The notes under the pieces: model-generated
What the model was told of the DNA's origin: nothing
The model's input: only the letters and a program-made list of their open reading frames with translations
Database searches by the model: none
Shown here: one piece after another, positions 40,860 to 51,690 of the stretch
How the letters are laid out: each line of letters starts with the position of its first letter
How positions within the stretch are numbered: the stretch's first letter is position 1
Assembly: GCA_017513085.1 (NCBI GenBank)
Contig: JAFWDK010000010.1
Span: 124,001 to 188,000, forward strand
Reading direction: 5' to 3'
Length of the DNA: 64,000 nucleotides
From: Clostridiales bacterium
GTDB lineage: Bacteria; Bacillota; Clostridia; Saccharofermentanales; Saccharofermentanaceae
Made by a program: the position numbers and the translations under genes

Positions 40860-42784
40860 ACGATTATTTTGTAGATAATTTTACCAAAGCACCTCGAGGG
40901 AAAAAGGCTATTGCCAGCCAGATCGGTTTTTGCCTGGTCACCACTCTTGTAATTTTGTTTGTTGTTTCTTCTTTGGTTACCAAGGTGTATGTTTCGGCGT
41001 TACAGTCTCAGAGAAAGACTGCATTGTCTTCCTATACGGCATCTTTGTCGGTAGCGCTTTCGCATAGGTCAATGTCTCCTGACATGGCTTTGCCATTAGC
41101 AGTTCCTCAGTATGATACGGATAAATCGTATATTGTTAATATTTATCAGAAGGCCGGAAATTCTTTCCTTCGCGTCTATACTTCTGACAAGTCTTATGAT
41201 GAGAGTAAGGAGTATGTTCTGAGCGGAGCAGGTGAGGAATACACAGAGGCTTTCGATAAGCAGGAACTGATCGTTTCCCGACGCAATGATTCGGGTACTC
41301 TTTATGTCACTTCAGTGGCACCGATCGTGAGCACGGACGGAACGATTGCAGGTATCGTCGAAGTCATGCAGCCACAGAGTGCTTTTGTCACCACAGTAAA
41401 CGGTATGTCCCTTTCATGGCTCTTTACGATCATTTCCATTGCTGTAGCCATTACGATCATCTACGGAGAGATGAGAAGCCTTCTCGATGCGTTGATCAAA
41501 GAACCGGATAAGCGGGTTCCGAAGATCGTCAGCTATGGTTTCTCAACATTCCGTCTTATTGCTTTCTTTTCAAGTATCGGATGCTCGATCCCTCTGATCG
41601 TTCTGTGCTCATATTTGAAGGATTCTTTGCGTGATTATACGGATAACCATATGGTGGTCCAGATATGGATCATCCTCGCTGTATTTATGTTCCTGCTTGG
41701 TTTCTGGAGATTCTCACGTTTGAGAGATTTTATCATCAGAAAATTCACGGCAAGGATCGCTGTAATCATTTCTGTAGTCAGTGCGTTCCTGCTTCTGTTG
41801 ATCTGCGGTGTTGTGGATATTCCTTTTGTGACGATCTTCCTGCAGTTCCCGATCGGTTTTTTCCTGGGTATGCTTTTCCAGTTTCAGAGAGAATACCGTC
41901 TTTTTGCTTCCCGTTGTGGTCAGGCAGAGTATACGGAGACGAAGATCCATCAGACACAATATGCCGGCTATGTTCTTGGCGCAATCGTCGGTGCCGTTAT
42001 CGGTGGCATCCTTTACGAGAGATTCGGACTGTTTGTAGTACTAATGGTCTCATCCTTCTTCCTGTTTGTGGATGCGATCCAGGTACTGTACTTTGTCCGT
42101 CACTGTCCTCCGTCCAATGAGCCGGTCATCCGCTTGCCGAATTTCTTCTATGCTTTGAAAAATTCCAAGTCCGGAACCTTTGTATGGAGTACGGTTTTCC
42201 CGTTGGGCGTGCATTTCTCGTTTTTCCTGGTATTCATTCCGGATTATCTTGAGCGTGTGCGTATTTCTTTGGCAACACTTTCTTTCTACTATATTGTCTG
42301 CATTGTTGGCGGACAGATCGTATTGAAGCTTCTTACGATCTGGTTTGAGGATTTCTTTACGGCACAGACAAGGATCACTTTACAGGCTATCCTTGCTGCT
42401 GTGGGATATCTCATCTTTGCTTTGTCGCCATCCGCTAAGACACTTGTGATCTGTGTAGCTTTCCTGGGACTTTCTTTGGGTCTGCACGAATTCGGATACC
42501 TGGATTACTACAAATCCTTGATCCGTCAAGACAAGCATCCTGTAGCCAGAGTTGTCCTGATGAGAGCTTTTACAGGTGGTTCACTGATCGGCGCGATCAT
42601 TTTCGGATTTGTGAATCAATTCGAAAATATCCGAGTCGTGATGGTTGCAGTAACGTTGATCCTGCTTGTTATTTCTGCTTCGTATCCGCTCCTGATGCTG
42701 ATGGATAATTCGGCGCAGAATCAAAAGAAACGCAATTCCGGCAATCGTCCGCGTCTGCCGGAGAACGACAGCGAGGAGGTTTGA
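40856..42784 (+). CDS. Sensor-domain/MFS-transporter fusion protein
   Basis: The 642-residue protein has a membrane helix at about residues 20-45, an external Cache-like domain (about 50-180, with LYVTSVAPIVSTDGTIAGIVEV typical of the last strands) and a further helix at about 185-205. At least ten membrane helices then resemble an MFS transporter (about 235-620). MFS-like features are the arrangement in two bundles and YAGYVLGAIVGAVIGGILYERFG. A sensor domain fused to an MFS-like bundle is unusual. The upstream two-TM protein resembles its N-terminal half. The substrate or signal is not evident. Confidence 0.72.
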   Translation: MNDYFVDNFTKAPRGKKAIASQIGFCLVTTLVILFVVSSLVTKVYVSALQSQRKTALSSYTASLSVALSHRSMSPDMALPLAVPQYDTDKSYIVNIYQKAGNSFLRVYTSDKSYDESKEYVLSGAGEEYTEAFDKQELIVSRRNDSGTLYVTSVAPIVSTDGTIAGIVEVMQPQSAFVTTVNGMSLSWLFTIISIAVAITIIYGEMRSLLDALIKEPDKRVPKIVSYGFSTFRLIAFFSSIGCSIPLIVLCSYLKDSLRDYTDNHMVVQIWIILAVFMFLLGFWRFSRLRDFIIRKFTARIAVIISVVSAFLLLLICGVVDIPFVTIFLQFPIGFFLGMLFQFQREYRLFASRCGQAEYTETKIHQTQYAGYVLGAIVGAVIGGILYERFGLFVVLMVSSFFLFVDAIQVLYFVRHCPPSNEPVIRLPNFFYALKNSKSGTFVWSTVFPLGVHFSFFLVFIPDYLERVRISLATLSFYYIVCIVGGQIVLKLLTIWFEDFFTAQTRITLQAILAAVGYLIFALSPSAKTLVICVAFLGLSLGLHEFGYLDYYKSLIRQDKHPVARVVLMRAFTGGSLIGAIIFGFVNQFENIRVVMVAVTLILLVISASYPLLMLMDNSAQNQKKRNSGNRPRLPENDSEEV

Positions 42785-42789
42785 GATTC

Positions 42790-43530
42790 ATGGATATGTG
42801 GAATCAAAAATTGAATCGTGAGAACATAGAACAGTTCTATGATATGTACGCCGCTTTTGCATATAAGTGCGCATACAAGAATCTTCGTGATACGACTCGT
42901 GCTGAAATGTGTGTAGTGGAAGCTTTTATCGATACCTATCACAAGAGAGCAAAACTTGACGAGGAGAATGTGATATACTTTTTCTCCGATGCGCTTCAGC
43001 TACATATTAATGAAATGGCGGCAAAATACCCGGTTGCGAACGAATCTGCTGCTGTTTCCAAGTCTTTGGATGAGTATACGGCTTCAACGATGAAGCAAGA
43101 GATCCTGGAGAAGATCGATTCTCCGAAATTCCGTATCGCGGAATTTGTTTCTGCGACCCCGGATAATCGTATACGAAGAAGAACCCCGATCATGGAATTC
43201 ATGCAGAATTCCGGTATTACGATCATTCTTCTTATCAAGCTTGTTGTGTTGGCGATCGTGATTGCCGTGGCGACATACTTTGCCGGCACGACGCTTTTCC
43301 ATGGTTCGGATTATGTGGTGAGCAATACGATGAAGGACTCCAAAAAACTTGAGGAGAATATTGTCAGCGCGCTAGATTATCTCCCGGTATCGATCAATGG
43401 ATATAAGACTGAAGAAGGCGAGAAGAGTCAGGAAACTTCTCAGGAGAGTCAGACGACCGAGTCCCAAGATACATCTTCTGAAACCGCTGAAACGACTAAG
43501 GATACCGAGCCTTCTGCTACGCGTGGTTGA
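42790..43530 (+). CDS. Membrane protein with sigma-region-2-like cytoplasmic domain
   Basis: The 246-residue protein has a cytoplasmic N-terminal domain, residues 10-80, whose helical pattern (FYDMYAAFAYKCAYKNL, then AEMCVVEAFIDTYHK) resembles sigma-70 region 2 of ECF factors. The -35-binding region 4 is missing. One membrane helix lies at residues 143-165. A Ser/Thr/Glu-rich tail of about 80 residues follows outside. Function is unknown and the sigma resemblance is low-confidence. ATG 42790 has GAGGAGG ten bases upstream. The gene follows the sensor-MFS fusion by 5 bp, so it is probably in that operon. Confidence 0.6.
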   Translation: MDMWNQKLNRENIEQFYDMYAAFAYKCAYKNLRDTTRAEMCVVEAFIDTYHKRAKLDEENVIYFFSDALQLHINEMAAKYPVANESAAVSKSLDEYTASTMKQEILEKIDSPKFRIAEFVSATPDNRIRRRTPIMEFMQNSGITIILLIKLVVLAIVIAVATYFAGTTLFHGSDYVVSNTMKDSKKLEENIVSALDYLPVSINGYKTEEGEKSQETSQESQTTESQDTSSETAETTKDTEPSATRG

Positions 43531-43531
43531 G

Positions 43532-43560
43532 TTTTGTAATATTTCAATTTTGTAATATTC
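43532..43560 (+). repeat. Direct repeat upstream of the LCP gene
   Basis: TTTTGTAATATT occurs twice at 16-base spacing (43532 and 43548), upstream of the promoter. It is a candidate regulator site. Confidence 0.4.
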
Positions 43561-43579
43561 AGCCGAAAAACAAGACGAT

Positions 43580-43608
43580 TTGCCAAATATGGATTAAAAT
43601 AATAAGAT
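43580..43608 (+). promoter_or_regulatory. Predicted promoter of the LCP gene
   Basis: TTGCCA (43580-43585) and TAAGAT (43603-43608) are 17 bases apart and match five and four of six positions. Confidence 0.5.
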
Positions 43609-43644
43609 GTCAATCAATAAGATGAGTTGAAGGAAAAAGGAAAA

Positions 43645-44868
43645 ATGAAGTCTGAAAAAGAAAATACAATTCCAAATGAGGAAAGCCAGATAGTGGTTTC
43701 CCGAGTTAATTCAAAAGGGAAGAAAGTTAAAATCAAGAAACCGAAAGAAAAAAAGCCTTGGACCGGAAAGCGCGTGTTGAAGAAGATCGTACTTCCTATC
43801 GTTCTTGTTCTGGCTATAATTGTAGGCGGACTCTATATCGGATTTGTAGTATATAAGAACTACCTGTTTGGAAAGATCACATTCCTGCCGAAGGAAGAAA
43901 ATCCGACATTTGTTAATGAAGATGGCTCTGTGGTGGCTCTCTCCGAGTTTACTCATGCGACGGAACACCCGCCGGTCGAGGAGGAGGGAATCCATAATTT
44001 CCTTCTGATCGGTATCGACAGCCGCTCTAAGAATTATAGCAAGAATGGCGCAGGTAATCTTGCTGACGTTATCATGGTCCTGAGTGCGGATGAAGACAAA
44101 GGGACGATCAAGCTGATCACGATCCAGCGAGACTCTTATGTTTATATTCCTGGTTATACAAAACCACGTAAGATCAATGCCGCGATGACATATGGCGGAC
44201 CGACACTTCTTTCTAAAGTAGTTGAGGAACATTTACGTATCAAGCTCGAGGGATTTGCTTACGTAAACTTCTATAATATGGAGAAAGTGATCGATGCGGT
44301 CGGAGGTATTGATATCGAGGTCACAAGAAATGAAGTGTTTACAGCTGAAGGCGGACTTAATGCGCTGCTTCGTGAGCAGAACCACATTCTTGGTGAACCG
44401 GATGAGACGTATGTATTGAATGAATACGGTATGCTCCATCTGAATGGACGTCAAGCCGTAGCATACAGCCGTATCCGTAAGGTCGGTAACGGTGACTATG
44501 GCCGTTCACAGCGTCAGGTCAAAGTATTGAATGAATTGCTTGCACGCTATATGGGCATGAGTACGACTGGTAAAGTATCTGCTTTGGGCAGTATTCTTGA
44601 GATGGTTGCGACAGACCTTACCCAGAGTGAGATCGAGAAGTATGCTTTTGATTTTCTGCCGAAGGTTCGCGACCTGAAACTCGAAACACTTGGTGTACCG
44701 ATGGAAGGTTATGCGAAGGAGATCAACGATGCAGAATGGAGCTTGCGTCCGGATTGGAACGGAATTATTCCGCAGGTTCAGAAGTTCTTCTACGGAGAGA
44801 CGTTCGCTTTCGATAAGGTTCCGGAGATCCCGCTTGCTCCTCATCATGACTCTGAATCAGATTCCTGA
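43645..44868 (+). CDS. LytR-CpsA-Psr (LCP) family protein
   Basis: The 407-residue membrane protein has a Lys-rich cytoplasmic start, a membrane helix at about residues 48-70 and an external LCP domain (about 115-310). Motifs are LLIGIDSRS, DVIMVLSAD, TIQRDSYVYIPG, NAAMTYGG, the DAVGGIDIEV stretch and AVAYSRIRKVG..GRSQRQ, carrying the arginines and aspartates that bind the lipid pyrophosphate. LCP enzymes attach anionic polymers or glycans to peptidoglycan. ATG 43645 with AAAAGG is preferred over an upstream TTG. Confidence 0.93.
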   Translation: MKSEKENTIPNEESQIVVSRVNSKGKKVKIKKPKEKKPWTGKRVLKKIVLPIVLVLAIIVGGLYIGFVVYKNYLFGKITFLPKEENPTFVNEDGSVVALSEFTHATEHPPVEEEGIHNFLLIGIDSRSKNYSKNGAGNLADVIMVLSADEDKGTIKLITIQRDSYVYIPGYTKPRKINAAMTYGGPTLLSKVVEEHLRIKLEGFAYVNFYNMEKVIDAVGGIDIEVTRNEVFTAEGGLNALLREQNHILGEPDETYVLNEYGMLHLNGRQAVAYSRIRKVGNGDYGRSQRQVKVLNELLARYMGMSTTGKVSALGSILEMVATDLTQSEIEKYAFDFLPKVRDLKLETLGVPMEGYAKEINDAEWSLRPDWNGIIPQVQKFFYGETFAFDKVPEIPLAPHHDSESDS

Positions 44869-44898
44869 TAAAGTTTTTGTTTTTGTCTTTCTTTGATA

Positions 44899-44926
44899 TT
44901 GACATCTGTTAATTCAATGGTATAGT
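44899..44926 (+). promoter_or_regulatory. Sigma-A promoter of groESL
   Basis: A perfect TTGACA (44899-44904) and TATAGT (44921-44926) are separated by 16 bases, immediately before the CIRCE operator. Confidence 0.75.
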
Positions 44927-44938
44927 AGTAAGTGAAAT

Positions 44939-44965
44939 TTAGCACTCGTGGACTGCGAGTGCTAA
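44939..44965. promoter_or_regulatory. CIRCE operator (HrcA binding site)
   Basis: TTAGCACTC, nine bases, then GAGTGCTAA: an exact match to the CIRCE consensus, lying at the transcription start of groESL. It implies HrcA repression relieved by heat stress. hrcA is not in the window. Confidence 0.97.
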
Positions 44966-44984
44966 ATAAACTTTTTGGAGGTGA

Positions 44985-45275
<291 letters not shown>

Positions 45276-45298
45276 TTTTTGCGCTTGATAGGAGGTAG

Positions 45299-46921
<1,623 letters not shown>

Positions 46922-46945
46922 TCCTTTTGAATCTGCTATTATATG

Positions 46946-46986
46946 GAGGTCATGGTGGTTATGTCACCATGACCTCTATTTGTTTT
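46946..46986 (+). terminator. Terminator after groEL
   Basis: GAGGTCATGGTG (46946-46957) pairs with CACCATGACCTC (46965-46976) around a 7-base loop, followed by a T-rich stretch. Confidence 0.9.
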
Positions 46987-47000
46987 ATTGAGGTGAAGAT

Positions 47001-47573
47001 ATGCTTTATAACGATGTGCACGTTGAGCAGGTTGTGAAGAGAGAGTTAACTTCCAAAGATAAATTGTTCCGTGTATTACTGATCATTCTGGCTGTATTTG
47101 CCGGTCTGGTCGTGAATATCGTTCCGCTTCTTTTCGGAATCGGTTATCTGTTTTTGTTTACCGGGGCCCTTACCTGCGGAATCGGTTTTTTCTGCTACTA
47201 TTCTTTGACAGGATTAAAAAAGGAATACGAGTATTCACTCGTGAATGATTCCTTTTCCATAGACGTGATCAAGAATAAAAGAAGAAGATTGGAACTTTTT
47301 TCCGGCTCGGTACATGAATTTGAGATGGTAGCAAAGAAAGATGACGACCGTCATCCTTATAGCGAGTTCAATAAAGATAATGTGCTTCATGCTAATTGCA
47401 CATCAGGGACAGCACCGGATAATGAGTGGTATATTGCGACGAAAATGGGACAATCCAAGGTTCTGATCACTATCGAGCCTCAGGAGAAGCTCTTGAATGC
47501 CATTTACAGACAGAATCCGAGAAATACCATGTATCGTCCCGGTAAGAGTGTAGGAACAAAGAAAGCGGAATAA
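47001..47573 (+). CDS. Small membrane protein (DUF6106-like)
   Basis: The 190-residue protein has two membrane helices at about residues 22-45 and 46-70, then a cytoplasmic domain of about 120 residues with the basic KNKRRRLELF segment and a mixed alpha/beta pattern. It resembles clostridial proteins annotated DUF6106, but that match is from memory. Its function is unknown. GAGGTG precedes the ATG, and the thioesterase gene starts 1 bp after its stop, so they form a pair. Confidence 0.65.
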   Translation: MLYNDVHVEQVVKRELTSKDKLFRVLLIILAVFAGLVVNIVPLLFGIGYLFLFTGALTCGIGFFCYYSLTGLKKEYEYSLVNDSFSIDVIKNKRRRLELFSGSVHEFEMVAKKDDDRHPYSEFNKDNVLHANCTSGTAPDNEWYIATKMGQSKVLITIEPQEKLLNAIYRQNPRNTMYRPGKSVGTKKAE

Positions 47574-47574
47574 G

Positions 47575-48321
47575 ATGCACTATATTGAAGAAGAGAATTT
47601 GTATGAATTTGCGATAATCGGTCCGGAAACAGATATTCATGACAGGCTGCATTATCATTCATTATTTGCCATGCTCCAGGAAGCCGCATGTCTGGATGTT
47701 GACCGCCATGGTTTTGGCGCAGACGTGATGGATCGCTTGGAGGCATGCTGGCTTGTACTTCGTATGAAAGTCAACATGACACGCATACCTAAGTGGAAAG
47801 ACAAGATCTATATCCGTACATGGTCCTGTGGATTCCAGCGAGTGTTTTTTAATCGTGATTTTGACATTTTTGACTCGGATAAGAATAAGATCGGTGAAGT
47901 AACATCCGTGTGGGTCATTGCGCATCATGGAGATCATCATCCGGTACGCCCGCAGACAATTCCGGGAATGGAAATGTATGAGAGTGCAAAACCGTCCGAT
48001 AGAAAAGTCGGTAAGATCACGCCGATATCTCTTTCGGAGACGGATGCAAAGCCGATCCTTAAGAAATATGCGGATTTCAGTGATATTGACCGGAATATGC
48101 ATGTCAATAACACACGTTATGTAGCGTGGAGCCTCGATGCTTTTTATAAAGAGATGGCGCATGATTTTGAAATCAAAGAATTGTCGATCAATTACTCTTC
48201 TGAAGTTAAACCTGATGAAGAAGTACTTATCTACCGCACACAAAAGGAGAATTCCGTACAAGTTGACGGGTTTGAAGTAAAGAGCGGCCGCCATGTGTTC
48301 TCTACGGAGATCTTATGTTAA
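47575..48321 (+). CDS. Acyl-ACP thioesterase (FatA-like)
   Basis: The 248-residue protein is a double hot-dog acyl-ACP thioesterase that releases free fatty acids from acyl carrier protein. The first half has LQEAACLDVDRHGFG and RTWSCGFQRVFFNRDF. The second carries the catalytic Asn/His motif in DIDRNMHVNNTRYVAW. There is no signal peptide, so it works in the cytoplasm. It may set fatty-acid chain length for membrane lipids. Confidence 0.9.
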   Translation: MHYIEEENLYEFAIIGPETDIHDRLHYHSLFAMLQEAACLDVDRHGFGADVMDRLEACWLVLRMKVNMTRIPKWKDKIYIRTWSCGFQRVFFNRDFDIFDSDKNKIGEVTSVWVIAHHGDHHPVRPQTIPGMEMYESAKPSDRKVGKITPISLSETDAKPILKKYADFSDIDRNMHVNNTRYVAWSLDAFYKEMAHDFEIKELSINYSSEVKPDEEVLIYRTQKENSVQVDGFEVKSGRHVFSTEILC

Positions 48322-48412
48322 TAAGAATTTAGCATTTTTTCCGTAAAGACTTTATCGCAGACGGTATTTAAGGTAAAATATTTGAGCAAAGATCATACGG
48401 AGGAAACGTTGA

Positions 48413-49348
48413 ATGATAGAGATTTCCAATCTAGTCAAGTATTATGGCGACAAGCGCGCGGTTTCCGGCATTTCTTTTACAGTTAATCAAGGGGAGATAC
48501 TTGGATTTCTCGGACCGAATGGTGCAGGAAAGTCCACGACTCTGAATATCATTTCCGGTTATCTTTCTGCAACGAGCGGAAAAGTGACTATTAACGGATA
48601 CGATATCCTCGAAGAACCGGAGCTGGCCAAGAAGAATATCGGCTACCTTCCTGAGATTCCACCTTTGTTTACGGATATGACTGTTATGGAATATCTGACT
48701 TATGTCAGTGAATTGAAGCAGGTCCCGAAGACGATCCGTAAAAAGCAGATTTCCGATATTATGAAAATGGTGCATATCGGTAATGTTTCCGGACGATTGA
48801 TCCACAATCTTTCCAAGGGTTTCCGTCAGCGTGTCGGAATTGCACAGGCATTGATCGGTAATCCTGAAGTTTTGATCTTGGATGAACCTACGGTAGGTCT
48901 CGATCCGAATCAAGTGATCGAGATGAGAAAACTGATCGTATCTCTTTCTAAGAATCACACTATCATTTTCAGTTCGCATATTCTTTCCGAAGTACAGGCG
49001 ATCTGTGATCGTATCGTGATCATTCATCAGGGTAAGATCGCGGCGGATTCTCCGACGCTGGAGTTGACCGCACAGATCGAGGGGCGTGCACATTACCTTT
49101 TGACAGTGGAGGCCTCTTTCAATTCCATCCAGATGCCTCTTCGTGCCATTCCCGGCGTGCAGAACGTCGCGCTTCTGTCTGAGCGCAACGGCTTGATTCA
49201 GATCGAAGTGATTGCAGATGGTGATCTCGATGTGAGAAAGTCCATCTTTTACACTTTGGCTAAGGCCAATACTCCGATCCTGGAATTCAGATCTGCATCG
49301 GCGTCCCTGGAAGATATTTTTACCAGCATTACATCGCCAAAGAAGTGA
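48413..49348 (+). CDS. ABC transporter ATP-binding protein (GldA-like)
   Basis: This 311-residue ATPase of an ABC-2 exporter has Walker A GPNGAGKST (34-42), signature LSKGFRQRVG, Walker B LILDEPTVGLDPNQ and the H-loop SSHIL. A C-terminal extension of about 80 residues is the usual regulatory tail. A GGAGG site precedes the ATG. It heads a five-gene row with permease, GldG-like and DUF4340 proteins, which together look like a Gld-type secretion or export system. Confidence 0.9.
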   Translation: MIEISNLVKYYGDKRAVSGISFTVNQGEILGFLGPNGAGKSTTLNIISGYLSATSGKVTINGYDILEEPELAKKNIGYLPEIPPLFTDMTVMEYLTYVSELKQVPKTIRKKQISDIMKMVHIGNVSGRLIHNLSKGFRQRVGIAQALIGNPEVLILDEPTVGLDPNQVIEMRKLIVSLSKNHTIIFSSHILSEVQAICDRIVIIHQGKIAADSPTLELTAQIEGRAHYLLTVEASFNSIQMPLRAIPGVQNVALLSERNGLIQIEVIADGDLDVRKSIFYTLAKANTPILEFRSASASLEDIFTSITSPKK

Positions 49349-49359
49349 GGGTTAACACG

Positions 49360-50142
49360 ATGATTGCAGTATTTAAACGAGAGTTTCTTTCATATTTCCG
49401 CACGCCTGTCGGATGGGTCGCCATCTGTCTTCTTGGCGCAATCAGCGGCTACTATTTTTCCGGAATGCTGGCTTATTCCATGTCTTATGTGAATCTTGCC
49501 ATGGAGATCAATTATCTTCGCACATTCTTTGTTATACTCATACCGATCATTACAATGAGACTGTTTTCGGAAGAGAAGAAGAACGGTACGGAAGTCCTTC
49601 TTTACACGATGCCTTACTCCATGAAAGGCGTGGTGATCGGCAAGTTCCTGGCAGCTTTTGCGCTTCAGTTCATGATGCTGATCAGTGTTTTCAGTCACAT
49701 GATCATTACAGTGATCTGCGATGGTACGATCAATATGGCGACATGGGGCTCGATATTCGGATATCTGGTCCTTGCGGCGCTGTTTATATCCGTCGGTATG
49801 CTTACCTCGGCACTTACCGAGAATCAGATCATGTCCGCCGTTGTGTGCTTTGTCATTATTCTCATCTTTGAGAGAATGGCGTCGATAGCAGAGTCTCTGT
49901 CCAGCATTTTTAAGGCTTTCTTGAAGATCACGAATCTGTTCGGACTCTCGGATGCTTCGATTTATAACGCCGGAGAAGCTGTACGTTCGGGGATTTCCTG
50001 GCTTGATCCGTATTCGAAAACGTCTTGCTATACATCAGGTGTGTTTAAGGTCATCCCGATCATCTACTGCCTGTCATTTACCGCACTTTTTATGTTTATC
50101 ACTTACCGCGTTTTAGAAAAGAAACGCTGGAGTCCGAACTGA
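49360..50142 (+). CDS. ABC-2 type transporter permease (GldF-like)
   Basis: The 260-residue membrane protein has about six helices and the ABC-2 hallmark start KREFLSYFRTPVGW. ATG 49360 has GAGGG about eight bases before it; the GTG at 49345, overlapping the ATPase stop, lacks a site. It pairs with the ATPase to export an unidentified substrate. The closing helices run to about residue 255, followed by a short basic tail. Confidence 0.85.
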   Translation: MIAVFKREFLSYFRTPVGWVAICLLGAISGYYFSGMLAYSMSYVNLAMEINYLRTFFVILIPIITMRLFSEEKKNGTEVLLYTMPYSMKGVVIGKFLAAFALQFMMLISVFSHMIITVICDGTINMATWGSIFGYLVLAALFISVGMLTSALTENQIMSAVVCFVIILIFERMASIAESLSSIFKAFLKITNLFGLSDASIYNAGEAVRSGISWLDPYSKTSCYTSGVFKVIPIIYCLSFTALFMFITYRVLEKKRWSPN

Positions 50143-50158
50143 GGAAGGGGGCGATCAT

Positions 50159-51676
50159 ATGGCAAAAAAATCAGCAAGAGAGCATATTCTCGAAGAAAAA
50201 ACCGTTAAGTCTCCCAGAGTCAAGGTCGCATCGGATGAGCGGATCAAGTCGCTTAGGACCATGTCTTTCCTATCTATTCTGATCATCGTTCTGATCTGCT
50301 TTGTATTCAATATTCTTTTGGATGTTACTCTGGACAAAGCACTTACTTTTGACGCGACTTCCGTAAAGATCAATACCGTTGGTACCTATACTAAGAATAT
50401 TCTGAAGAATATGGACAAAAAGGTTGAGATATACGGCCTTTTCGACAAAAATGACATGTCGTTGGAGTGGAGGGACTATCTTATCCCGATCCTGGATGAT
50501 TATGAGTCCAAAGCGGATGGAAAGATCACGCTTTCTTATATTGATCCGGATTCCAATCCGTTTATTATCAGAGAACTTGACCCGGATGGTCTTTATGGGG
50601 CAGCGAAGAAAAAGTATGTGATCAAGTGTGAAGACCGCTTGGTTTGTGTGGATCCGTATAACTGTCTGAATTATGATCAGGGGATCGCCAGCACTTCCGG
50701 CGTATATGTTTTGACCGGAAACGACGTAGAGTTCTATTTCACCGGTTACATCCAGTATATTACTTCCGATGATCCGCTTCAAGCTTTCTATCTGACAGGA
50801 CACGGAGAGACGATGGAGCATACCAATTTGGATACAATACTGGTTTCCCTTGGCATTAAGACGGAAACTTTAAATCTGTCCGGTGTTGGAAGTTCGATTC
50901 CGAATCAGTGCGATCTTATTGCGATACTGCAGCCTAAACAAGACATTTCCGAAGCAGAGAGAGATATTCTGAAGCTTTATCTGCAGAATGGAGGAAAGAT
51001 CCTTCTGGTCAATGATTTTAACGAGAATCAGAACGTGGAATACACCAACCTGAATCTTCTTTGCCACCAGATGGGTATTTCACTTGAAGCGGGATTGATT
51101 CATGAAAATGATTCCTCTTGCCTGATTCAAAGTGATAATCCTTATATTTCCTGGGGACATTTGAATACAGATTATGCAACTGAAGGGTACGCGTGGTCTG
51201 CCTATTACACTTCGTACAATCGTTATCTGAGTGTTTTTGCGGACAAGCCGGACACTATCTCCGTTTATCCGTTGCTGACTACTTCAGAGAGCGCTACTGT
51301 TGAGTTTAAGAATATGAACATCAGTGATGCAATTTCGCAAGGAACCTATCCGATCGTTTTGAAGGGCGTGGATACTTCCGAGAAGAGCGGAGCGCTTCTG
51401 GTATATGCGACTTCCAGCCTGACTTCTGACGAATATTACGGCATGAAGACACTGAATGATCCGAATGCTGAATTTGTTCGTCAAAGCATCGGCACGATCT
51501 GTCAGAGAAGCGTGAATAATGTTCAGATTCCGGTCAAGACAATTCCAAACTATGCACTTGGCAGACCTCTTTCGAGCAATGAGGTTACGATGTGGTCTAT
51601 TGTTGTCATGACGATCATTCCTGTAGGATGCCTGATCTGCGGTTTCTATATATATAAGAAGAGACGTCACCTTTAA
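50159..51676 (+). CDS. GldG-like auxiliary protein of the ABC system
   Basis: The 505-residue protein has a membrane helix at about residues 37-57, a large external region and a final membrane helix at about 478-499. The external part has the GldG/ABC_transp_aux pattern: LDVTLDKALTFDATSVK, VEIYGLFDKND, a DDPLQAFYLTGHGE block and LILTD-like GGKILLVNDF. In Bacteroidetes GldG is part of the gliding ABC complex; in Clostridia the role is unknown. The gene starts 16 bp after the permease. Confidence 0.82.
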   Translation: MAKKSAREHILEEKTVKSPRVKVASDERIKSLRTMSFLSILIIVLICFVFNILLDVTLDKALTFDATSVKINTVGTYTKNILKNMDKKVEIYGLFDKNDMSLEWRDYLIPILDDYESKADGKITLSYIDPDSNPFIIRELDPDGLYGAAKKKYVIKCEDRLVCVDPYNCLNYDQGIASTSGVYVLTGNDVEFYFTGYIQYITSDDPLQAFYLTGHGETMEHTNLDTILVSLGIKTETLNLSGVGSSIPNQCDLIAILQPKQDISEAERDILKLYLQNGGKILLVNDFNENQNVEYTNLNLLCHQMGISLEAGLIHENDSSCLIQSDNPYISWGHLNTDYATEGYAWSAYYTSYNRYLSVFADKPDTISVYPLLTTSESATVEFKNMNISDAISQGTYPIVLKGVDTSEKSGALLVYATSSLTSDEYYGMKTLNDPNAEFVRQSIGTICQRSVNNVQIPVKTIPNYALGRPLSSNEVTMWSIVVMTIIPVGCLICGFYIYKKRRHL

Positions 51677-51690
51677 GACGGAGGATGAAA

